The notes under the pieces: model-generated
What the model saw: only the letters and a program-made list of their open reading frames with translations
Told to the model about the DNA's origin: nothing
The model's database searches: none
Assembly: GCA_029379385.1 (NCBI GenBank)
Contig: CM055605.1
Location: forward strand, 5,615,001-5,679,000
Length of the DNA stretch: 64,000 bases
Reading direction: 5' to 3'
From: Quillaja saponaria
Lineage: Eukaryota > Streptophyta > Magnoliopsida > Fabales > Quillajaceae
Translations under genes and position numbers: made by a program
Shown here: one piece after another, positions 12,100-20,772 of the stretch
Layout of the letters: every line of letters starts with the position of its first letter
How positions within the stretch are numbered: the stretch's first letter is position 1

Positions 12100-15000
12100 T
12101 TTTATTTCATTTATTTGATTCCAATTTTTTTTGGTTTCTTTGGCCGACTTTCCCATATGAGATTTTTTTTTTCTGGTTGCTTTTTTCTTCGGCCGAACTT
12201 GACTCCTCTTCTTGGTCCATATTCCAGAATTTTCTAGGTTTGGGGCTTCATTCAACCGTGAAGCTTTGGTGGGTTTCTTTGGTAGCTTCAGCATCCTACA
12301 CTAGCTGAAGTCTACTGCCTTTTTATTCCTTCATTTGTCCTTTTGCTTTCACCTGTTTTCATTCTTCCTGTCTTGTCTTGGGAATTTGCTGCTAACCGGA
12401 ACTCATCTATCTAAGAGTACCAGTTTTCTACCTTCTTCGTTTTGGTTGCTGGTCTTGGTTGGGTAGCCGTTAAAGGGATTTAATGGGAGGCTTTGGTAAT
12501 AACTTTCATCCTCTGTTTTCATGGTAGCAAGCTGATTCAAGCCTTGGATCAGTCTATTGGTGTAAAGGGTGCAGCCGTGAGAAGTTGGGGGTGTGATGCG
12601 TTTGTGGGTTCATTGGTCTTCTTACTAACCATAGCAACTCGAAGCTTTAAATCTTGGCCGAGTAGAATTGCATGTGTTGGTAAGTCAGCCTTGTTTCCTT
12701 GCCATGTGAGTTGAAGTTTATCATGGATTGTTTCATGCTCTTAATTAATTAAGATGAAATTGTAGATTGTGGGAACAACCTGACATTCAAATTGAGATTC
12801 TCTAAATTTCAACTAAGGCTTCCTTAACTTGTGCTTGGCATTTGTAAATGGAATATAGTGATAATCTTCTTCACCGAATTGGAAAAAAGAAAACAGAGCA
12901 GTCTTTATAAAAGGATAGAGAGCATATTGAAACTATAATAACTTGGTTTTAGTGCTAACCTGCACCTGTCCATTATTTCAAGGTTTATTGTTGACATTGC
13001 TCCATTGGTTAATAAGAAATGGAATGGTGGGATTTTTGGTTAAGCTAGTCATGGAAAACAATAAGAGTTTACATAAAACTCTTCAATTCGTGAGTCTTGA
13101 ATAAATAAGCTAAGTTAAGAATCCTTTTAATTAAACATAAACTTAGAGTGTTGGTAAGAATTGGTAATGTAAACAAAAGTTAGAACAGGAAATACATACA
13201 ATAGTTGTAATTAATTATTGGAAATAAAAAGCTTGAATTAATTAGGAGGTATGGTAATCTTTCTTCTGTTTTTATCAACCTGACCGTGGGCATCTAAATT
13301 GAAGCTTTTAGTGGGTAATGGTATAAACAAAAGAGAGTTAAGTCGTTTTGAAGGATGTAGGAGGCAGATTTCGTAGGGTAAAATAAATTCAGTATTTCGA
13401 GTATTTTCGGGGCAAAATTAAATTAAGAGTTCAAAAGATAAAATGTAGCTTATAGTCTTAGCATATTGTCTGAAAAATTTTGTAGCCTTATTCCAAGTAT
13501 GTCGTTAGTTATAGTTGTTAAATTCCGGCTAGGTCAGACAGGATTCGTACTGCCCAGTTTTTGGTTAATGTAAGAAATTGAGTAGGTTCAAGATGGATTT
13601 AAGGAAAAGTTTCTAAATAATAAAGATAGATATACTTGTCTATTAATAAATCTAATAAACGGAATTGGATTTCGTTTTACATAGGGAAAGTTATGTTCAA
13701 TTAACTACAGTAAGGTCAAAGCTGTCAAAAAAATCTTGCGTGTTACAGAATTTGATGCAACTTCAAATAATAAACTGTATTGATATACAAATCCAAAAAT
13801 TACAAATGATATACCATTATAAATTTACTTGTGTCTAGTATTTTATAAATTTTACGGAATTGGATTCAGAGTTTTCTGGAGGAAAAATATGACTTGTTAA
13901 AGTGTACACTAGGTCCAAACCTCAAGTTTGGACAGCTTTAACATTATTAACTCACTAAATGCTTTCTATTTTTTTCTAATGGTTTCTCCTATCATATGTT
14001 TTGTCAAGATATTTAAAAGGTCTCTTCATTGTTAACCTTATCACCTAAAGTCTAATCTATATTAATTGATATGTAATAGTTTAAATGAAAACTTTCATAA
14101 CTAAACCTATGTAAGTTGAGATATAAGTTTAGTAAATAAAAGAATATAATAATAACGTTTATAAACTAAGTAGTATTTGGAATGATGAATTTCAGTTCCA
14201 GATTTTAATGTAAACATGATGAGATGCATGGACGCAAGTGTGAGTGACGAAAGGAATTGGTATCAGGTGAGTAGTTAATTACTGCCTTTAGGGGCTAGAT
14301 TATTATGTGTGATTATATGTTTATTTGAATATGTGTGATATATGGAAAGTAAGCTAGTGGAGTATTTCAATAATTTGCCTGAATAATATTTGCTTGATAT
14401 TGGTTACTGTGATTGACATTGATTGTGTTTGATAAGGGCTAACTCGTGAATATTTTCTGGAAAATGGTTTTTATCTCTAAAACTAAGATTCAGATGCACC
14501 TAGGATACTCTGATTTAAAATTGTGAGAAATCCTGATTCTGATATATATTTTTAAAATTGAGTGCTCAGCCCCGGTGGGATGGATTGTGTGCGGGAAATT
14601 AATTTGGTGTGCGGGTGCGTAAATGCCCGGCAGGGGGTGATATTGGTGTGCGGGGCTGGGTCACTCGTTGGCCTTTTGATTGCTTTGCGTGATATTGTTA
14701 CATTGACTTAAATTGTGATCATTGTGTGTTATATGAATTGTGAATTTGTGAAACTTACAAGGTGTACGTGCAATGTAAAATGTTATATGTATCATGATAC
14801 ATGATGTTAATATGTATATTATATGTTTGTGCTGAGTGATGCTAGTATCATTTGGGTACGATTTTTCACTTCATGGAGTCCATAGGACTCACCCCTCTTT
14901 TGTATATATATTTTTTTTAATAATAGGACCTCAAAGAAAGTTAATCACTAATACGAGGTTTTGCTGAGGATTTGACGACAAGGTATTCCTCGAAATCTCA

Positions 15001-15388
15001 CACTTGGAGTCAAGTATGAAAGTTTGTAGTCACAATAAATCTGTGGGTGTCAAATTTAGTATAATGTAATATTCCAATATTTGTCTTATTCATGATGTGA
15101 ACAGAGCGGGGCTCCTTATTGTCTTTGTGTTGTTGTGTAAGAACAACAATTTATAGGTTTGTATTTTATGACATGTTCCATATTGCAGGGAATTTCTGTC
15201 AAAATTTTCAGTAAGTGGTGATTTGTTTAGGTTAACAAACTTTTAATGTTAATTTTTTTTTTTTTTTAAATAATTGGTCTTATTCATTGGTTGGTCAAGA
15301 GTAACGATCGTTTTTTTATTTGAGTCAGGGTTACGGAGGTTTAGTTATCATTCCTCCGGCCAGTCATGCCTCCGTGAAGGATATGACA
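12100..15388 (-). mobile_element. Inverted, diverged copy of the long LTR-like repeat
   Basis: Read on the minus strand from 15,388 leftwards the block starts TGTCATATCC and follows the same order as 1,031-3,000. It has CCTCCGTAACCCTGACTC near 15,330, a segment with CCCCGCACACCAATATCACC and then CAATCCATCCCACCGGGGCT near 14,570-14,660, and a block about 13,700-13,900 matching 2,500-2,750. Left of about 13,400 the similarity fades to general resemblance: a GA/AG-rich patch 12,100-12,450 mirrors 3,640-4,150. The left border is uncertain. No gene is supported inside. The short ORFs here (12,094-12,294 and 12,493-12,714) lack any family signature. Confidence 0.55.
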
Positions 15389-15974
15389 CTATGATCATTT
15401 ACAAGTGACCAAACTTGATCACTAGTTGATGTAGCATAAGAATAGGGTTAATATAGATATATTATATTGATAACTTTGACGTAATCAATAGTTTAGTTAT
15501 TTATAATAGTTTAAATATGATAATTCATTTTAATTTTATATTACTTAGATGTGAATAGTGAATATAAATTATATAAATATAGATTTTTCATGAGTCATAA
15601 AATTTAAGACGCAACAATCCTATGATGTCTATGATGAAATTCTTATTTGTAGTGGTGACTTTTCTAGAAAGAAATTCATCAACTGTTTCAAAATGTGCAA
15701 TATGAGGTTCTTTTATTGGAAGTTGCAGAATGCGAAAAAGTTGGTTATAATATTACTCTAGATAATGAAAATTTTCAATTTTTAAAATGATATCATCACC
15801 CACAAGTTCTAAAACCTTTGAAAACATAGTTTTTTTAATAATTGAAAATTATTGTTATATTATTGATATAATAATTGAAAGGGCATTTCCTAGATTTTTT
15901 TCATGTTGTATTCCTAGTGAGGTCCATGACATACGGGAGCAAATTATTAAAGTAAGAAAGGACATCCATGACAC
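15389..15974. other. Unassigned AT-rich spacer
   Basis: Between the inverted LTR-like repeat and the second DUF3082 fragment. A 71-codon ORF (15,787-16,002, plus) has no motif I recognise, and its last part is intron sequence of the DUF3082-like gene. I do not call it a gene. Confidence 0.5.
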
Positions 15975-16850
15975 AATCTCAGTTTGTTGCAACCATGTAT
16001 GAATTTTTTATTCTTCATGAAAAGTATTGGATCTTTTGTGGACTAAACACTACTAGTACTTAGTTGCCGATTATCTTTCTTAAAAAAAAAAAATTAACGT
16101 GTTAGATTCTGGCATTGTTGGTGTTCACACAATCTGCTATTCATTTCAATGATCTAGGTATGCCGTGGTTGATTTAGAAATTCAATGTAGTTTGGGTGGA
16201 ATCTCTGCTAGTGTTATTGCTCTCGTTGTGTACAAATTCACTACAACCATAGAGGCCAGCCTCAATCGCCAAACAATTTCAGATAAAGTTCTCGGTTTGT
16301 TTCATGCCACTTTTCTGCATATTTTACAATACTTTTTTGGTGCATAATGCAAGTAGCAATCTTAATAATTTTACTTTAACTTAGGAGCTTCTAATATTAT
16401 CTGAACAATAACTACAATGCTGCTGCTTGCTCTTTGATTGTCATGACAGTAAATTTATATTGTCAGAATGTTCTCTCCCATATTCTTTTGGCTTTCAGTT
16501 CAGTTAACTCTCCTGATTGCTATAACTACTAATATGATCTGGTTGGTATAATATCAGTGCATTTTGCACTTCATCCTTTATCTTGAATTTGAGTTGTTTT
16601 TCTAAAGGAAGAACATTGCTAGGGTGTATCTTTTGGTGCTTCCTGTTATAGCTGCTCATGTTGTACTAGTGCAGTATATTTGTTGCAACCATGTATGAAT
16701 TTTTTATTCTTCATGAAAAGTATTGGATCCTCAACACTACTGGTACTTAGTTACGGATTATTTTTTCTTGCATTGTTGGTGTTCACACAATCTGCTATTC
16801 ATTTCATATCATCTAGGTATGTGAAAAATCAAAACTGAATAATAAATTAG
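15975..16850 (+). pseudogene. DUF3082-like gene, rearranged fragments (copy 2)
   Basis: Three pieces of the intact gene at 33,652-35,905 appear out of order. First, 15,975-16,165 matches intron-2 sequence around 35,090-35,280 (TTGCAACCATGTATGA onward). Second, 16,170-16,350 matches exon 2 and its donor side, reading LGGISASVIALVVYKFTTTI then EASLNRQTISD. Third, 16,350-16,850 returns to intron 2 in order and ends in a second copy of the 35,090-35,280 block. The exon is preceded by the same foreign bases (TTTAGAAATTCAATGTAG) as the fragment at 9,771, so both descend from one already-broken copy. No complete protein can be made. Confidence 0.85.
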
Positions 16851-16975
16851 TTTAATTTCAATTAACAATCAAAACTGAATGAAAATGATTTTAATTTTAA
16901 TTTTAATTAAAAATCAAAATTGCAGAAATTTGTTTATTTTTATAACAGTATAAAGTAATGCCCTTTTAAGGATGT

Positions 16976-17216
16976 CTATTTAGATATTGATCTCCTGCTG
17001 ACAAGAAATTTAGAGGGTTGTGGTTCTGACGATGGACAAGCAATTTTAAGAATGTTAAGAGAGGGTTGTTGGGTTTTATGGTTACCCAGCGAAGAATGAA
17101 TTACAATCACAAGTGATTGAAAGATAAATGGTTTATTATTGATGTAACAATTATTGGAATTGAACAGAGAAAGATACTTCTGCAACCAAGCCATACAGCA
17201 CTAAGGCTTATTCTTT
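16976..17216 (-). other. 3' flank of the intact UGT, shared between copies
   Basis: Downstream of the UGT stop codon on the minus strand. It is closely repeated at 24,975-25,222 behind the UGT pseudogene, and partly at 10,640-10,735 behind the UGT stub. It presumably contains the 3' UTR. I cannot fix a polyadenylation site. Confidence 0.6.
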
Positions 17217-18599
17217 TTATTTTACAAGATCATGAAGATTTTGAACAAATCTATCAGCATAACCACTCATAAATTCTGGCTTCCCCAAAATTTCTTTCCA
17301 CTTTGCATGGTTGTTCTTCACCTTCACACCCACCTCAGAATCAGAATCCATCACAGACTTGATAGCATTGCTCAAGCTTTCTTTTGTGAACCAACCATTC
17401 TCTTCCCTCTTCACCTCCACTGCAACCTCCAGCTCTTCAGCTAATTGCCTAGTGTTCAGTACTTGGTCAATAAGTTGTGGTACCAAAACAATCTGACAGT
17501 CACTCATCAAAGACTCCCACATTGAACTAGCTCCACAATGACTCACAAAACACCCAACTGATGGGTGTTTCAATATCAATGGCTGCTGTACCCAACCTCC
17601 ATAAACCACTCCTCTGCCTTTAACCCTCTCTTCAAAACCCTCCGGCAGAGCCTCCTCAATGGTAGCACATCCTCTGGGTGTTTTCAAAGCAATCAAAAAT
17701 GGCAACCCAGTTACCTCAAATCCAAATACTAACTCTTCAAATTGATCTTTCTCCAAGATGAATTCGCTTCCAAATGAACAATATACAACAGACCCAGGAT
17801 TCAACCCACCAAGCCACTTATCCCACCGGTCTTCTAATGGGGTTTTCATATCTTCTGCTGATAGCACTGGTCCCGTGAAAAGAACAGGCTTTTTGTATTG
17901 GGCTACCATGTATTCGCATAATTTCCCTTCAAGTTCTTCACAGGTTCTAATAGCTATGGCATCAGAATCTTTCTTAGCCTTTACCATTCTCTCATAAAAA
18001 GTGATGTTCTTTCCCATGGGCATTGTGATCATCATTAATGGTCGAATTTCATGGCCACGAAATACTACTTTGGATGATGGGTAGCCAGGTGGTAGCTGGC
18101 TTAGATCCTCCTCAGTAATAGGCCTGTCCTTGGGGAAATTACGTCCGGGTACAAACACTAATGCCAAGGTCGCTGCGGAAACCACATCGTAGCAAATGGA
18201 TTTGATCCCCAACTGTTTGGCTAAACGTGGCATCCAATGTGCGTTATCATGGACAACAAAATTAGGTTTATTTGCACGAAATGCCAGTTCTATTTGGTCT
18301 TGGGTGAGGTCTGAGGTTTCCACTAGCAAAGGGCACAGGGAAATGGGTATTTCTGTGGCAATCTCAGTGCCTGGTGGGAGGCCATCTATATGAGGAATGG
18401 TGATTGTGTGGAAGGTAATTAGATCTGGGTAAAGATTCAAGTGCTGCAATTTGAGTTGAGCTTTCCTGGGCATAAAGTAAGTGATTGTATGGCCTCTTTT
18501 GGCTATCTCATTAGCCAAATGAAGTAAAGGGGTCATATGACCCATGGCAAACCATGGAAACATAGCTATGTGATACTTTGGGACGTTGGACACTGCCAT
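17217..18599 (-). CDS. UDP-glycosyltransferase, UGT79-like (flavonoid/anthocyanin glycoside glycosyltransferase type)
   Basis: A complete, intronless 460-residue family-1 glycosyltransferase, the usual length. It should transfer a sugar from a UDP-sugar in the cytosol to a small acceptor. Visible: the N-terminal catalytic His21 in MFPWFAMGHMTP, a plausible partner Asp118 in VVHDNAHW, and the 44-residue PSPG donor box from Trp336 ([12 protein letters not shown]) to Gln379 (QLIDQ). The box has HCGA where most plant UGTs have HCGW. The GWVQQP start, VSHCG and SMWESL...DQ are typical of the UGT79 group, whose known members add a second sugar to flavonoid or anthocyanin 3-O-glycosides. The acceptor and donor here are inference. 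Family members are usually intronless too. The start is supported by the two related copies and a TATA box about 75 bases upstream. It is the only intact member of a three-copy array. Confidence 0.93.
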   Translation of the reverse strand: MAVSNVPKYHIAMFPWFAMGHMTPLLHLANEIAKRGHTITYFMPRKAQLKLQHLNLYPDLITFHTITIPHIDGLPPGTEIATEIPISLCPLLVETSDLTQDQIELAFRANKPNFVVHDNAHWMPRLAKQLGIKSICYDVVSAATLALVFVPGRNFPKDRPITEEDLSQLPPGYPSSKVVFRGHEIRPLMMITMPMGKNITFYERMVKAKKDSDAIAIRTCEELEGKLCEYMVAQYKKPVLFTGPVLSAEDMKTPLEDRWDKWLGGLNPGSVVYCSFGSEFILEKDQFEELVFGFEVTGLPFLIALKTPRGCATIEEALPEGFEERVKGRGVVYGGWVQQPLILKHPSVGCFVSHCGASSMWESLMSDCQIVLVPQLIDQVLNTRQLAEELEVAVEVKREENGWFTKESLSNAIKSVMDSDSEVGVKVKNNHAKWKEILGKPEFMSGYADRFVQNLHDLVK

Positions 18600-18650
18600 T
18601 GCTTTTGCAAATGGATTGGTGTGAGCTGGTCGTGTGTCTCAGTTTGGTTT

Positions 18651-18842
18651 GGCTCTTGGTCAGGACCCTGCTTCTTATATATGAATTTGACACGGATTTG
18701 TTGGGATTTGTGGATCATGTAGTTGATTTTATTTTATTTTTTTAATATTAGCCCTTTCAAATGGACAACTGAAACGAAACCTACTTTTCTTGTTTTTTTT
18801 GCGCCCTTGCTTTCCTTGCTTTATTAAATTAACTAGTGCCTA
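18651..18842 (-). repeat. UGT promoter segment, proximal copy
   Basis: It shares with 19,338-19,560 the TATA-containing block CAGGACCCTGCTTCTTATAT, then a TTGGGATTTRTGG block, a TTTTTTAATRTTAGCCCT block and CTTGCTTTATTAAATTAA, in the same order. The proximal promoter of the UGT has thus been tandemly duplicated. The two copies are now separated by the hAT MITE. Confidence 0.8.
18674..18683 (-). promoter_or_regulatory. TATA box of the intact UGT
   Basis: CATATATAAG on the minus strand, about 75 bases upstream of the UGT start codon. The same context (TATATAAGAAGCAGGGTCCT) is repeated at about 19,345-19,365, in the second promoter copy. Confidence 0.6.
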
Positions 18843-18843
18843 A

Positions 18844-19308
18844 TAGTGACAATGAGCCGAGCTAGCTCGTGAACAGCTCGTGAGTTACTTGTTAAGAGCT
18901 CGGATCAAGTTCGGCTCGTTTAAAAAACAAGCCGATCTTGAGTTTTATTTTAAGCTCGTTTAGTAAAATAAGTCGAGCTCAATTTTTTCAAAGCTCGGCT
19001 TGTGAGCTCGTGAGCTAGCTCGTTTAATATTATTTAATAATTTTTTTTATTATTTATATATATTTATATACAACAAAACTAACACTAATTGTTACTTGTT
19101 TTAGTGGTAATCTGCATAAATATTTACTAAGAGGTCTTGGGTTCAACTCACCTTGCCTACAAAACTTTGTTAGAATTTTTCAAAAAACTTCACGAGCCGA
19201 GCCGAGCTTGAATATTTGCTCGCGAGCCTGAGACGAGCTTGAGCCCGCCTAAAGTGAGACAAGCTAAGCCGAGCTTTGCCAAAGCTCGGCTTGTTGACAC
19301 CCTTACCT
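18844..19308. mobile_element. hAT-type MITE with 8-bp target duplication
   Basis: A 465-bp non-coding element bounded by the exact direct repeat GTGCCTAA (18,836-18,843 and 19,309-19,316). An 8-bp duplication is diagnostic of hAT transposons. The ends are imperfect inverted repeats: the left AGTGACAATGAGCCGAGCT pairs with the complement of the right end, GGTGTCAACAAGCCGAGCT. Subterminal regions are dense in GAGCTCG / AGCCGAGC motifs in both orientations, as expected for transposase-binding repeats. There is no transposase ORF, so it would depend on an element elsewhere. It sits between the two UGT promoter copies. Confidence 0.88.
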
Positions 19309-19337
19309 GTGCCTAACAGCAGAATATTAACTAATTA

Positions 19338-19560
19338 ACCAGGACCCTGCTTCTTATATATAGAGGGACGAGGGTGCAGTATTTGCAAAGTGCAAGCAAC
19401 TTCGTGAATGTGAGACATGTTGGGATTTATGGGCCATGGAGTTTATTTTTTATTTTATTTTTTAATGTTAGCCCTTGATTTTCAAATGAACATTCGGAAC
19501 TAAGGCAACTTTGTTCTTTTCTTTTTTTGCCATTGATTTGCTTGCTTTATTAAATTAATT
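19338..19560 (-). repeat. UGT promoter segment, distal copy
   Basis: Second copy of the UGT promoter block, including a TATA-like TATATATAAG at about 19,350. It carries about 35 extra bases (TATTTGCAAAGTGCAAGCAA region) next to the TATA box that the proximal copy lacks. It is not followed by a UGT reading frame of its own. Confidence 0.75.
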
Positions 19561-19627
19561 AAGAAGAAAGAAATCCGAAACAAAGGGAAAAAACAATAAG
19601 TGCCATAACAAGATAAAAGAACGACAA

Positions 19628-20505
19628 CGTTACCTTAATTATTGTTAGTGGTCACTAATTCTTATGATTTTTAATTTTTTTAATTATATTTGTCTTTTTC
19701 AACATGGATAGGCGGATAGCAATATTAATTATTTTTAAAATAGCAATATTAATTATTTTTAAAAAAAATCTTCTTTTTTTTATTAATTGAATTTGTCCAA
19801 TAATACAACCCTTACTTACCCCTTCTAGTGAAAGTAGCCAATGCGATTGGCACTGCAATCCCACAATTTAAGAGCTTCCGCTATGATTAATATGGAAGCA
19901 ACTGATAATTAATGAGCTTCTGTCGTGTTGTTTCTTAGACTCATGCATATGTTGGCATTCAATTTAAGAGTCTATTTATGTAAGAATATAACGTTATACA
20001 TATCCTTAAATTTTTAAAATAATAATAATTATCCTTAATTCTCATCCTATTTCCTTGACTCACCTCTCCGTCAAATTATTTTATATTTATGTAATTGATA
20101 ATATTATAAATTTATACTATGACTTAATTTTAAATAATAATTTAAAATAAATTTGATTTATACAATTTGTGTACCAAATAACTTAATTTTAGTATGCACT
20201 CAGTGATAATTTCTCTATAAAGTTGACTTATACCTAGATGTATATTTGATATATACTCAGTTTACATACCGATATATATTAGACTTACGTTAATCTGTTT
20301 TGTACAATCAGATTTATACGATTTAAATACCAAACAAACTCTAACCCAATTTTTATAATCACCCAGAGAACTTTATTCGCCCATTATATCACGTGGATTG
20401 CATCATTCTATGGCAGAGTTTTGTTTTTTCAAATAGGTAGGTTGTCAGTCAATGTGCATTTTAGGAAAAGTTTTTTGACAAAATTTTGGAGTTTTGTTTG
20501 GCAAA
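19628..20505. repeat. Tandem-unit upstream flank (includes flank B copy 2)
   Basis: About 0.9 kb matching 28,595-29,545 in order. It starts GTTACCTTAATTATTGTT, passes through TTGTTTCTTAGACTCATG and ends with the flank-B block GTACCAAATAACTTAATTTT. It lies upstream of the UGT in this unit and upstream of the UGT pseudogene in the next. The 69-codon ORF inside has no homology signal. Confidence 0.8.
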
Positions 20506-20772
20506 GATTTTTATTATTTGTTTGGTGAGATGTGTGGCTGAGACACTACCGAGTATTTTAGGCATTTATGAATAATGGGTTGTTGTTCTTAAATGAATTA
20601 TGCCTAACTTTCTGCCTAGCCTGATCTGGTATGGAATAACGTCAGGAACAAAGAGGGGCTGTTGGGTTGGCCCTGCAATGATGAATTACTAGTTAGTATT
20701 AACTATGATGTCTATTTATAAATTGATCTTCACAAGTAATTTAGAGGGTTGCGGTTCTGATGGTTTTGATTA
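20506..20772. repeat. Tandem-unit flank A, copy 3
   Basis: Third copy of the 1-430 block, with one internal deletion after TAACTTTCTG. It ends at about 20,772, where the truncated LTR-like element begins (compare position 2,359). About 2 kb present in the first unit (roughly 320-2,350) is missing here. Confidence 0.8.

Noticed and set aside
17232..18393. Plus-strand open frames across the UGT (17,232-17,444, 17,311-17,496, 17,758-17,997, 18,196-18,393)
   Set aside because: They are antisense to a long, family-matching minus-strand gene and recur antisense to the pseudogene. No independent protein signature.
19110..19150. Possible tRNA gene from the A/B-box-like motifs
   Set aside because: No cloverleaf arms or acceptor stem can be drawn by eye. 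It lies inside a MITE, so it is kept only as a possible SINE trace.
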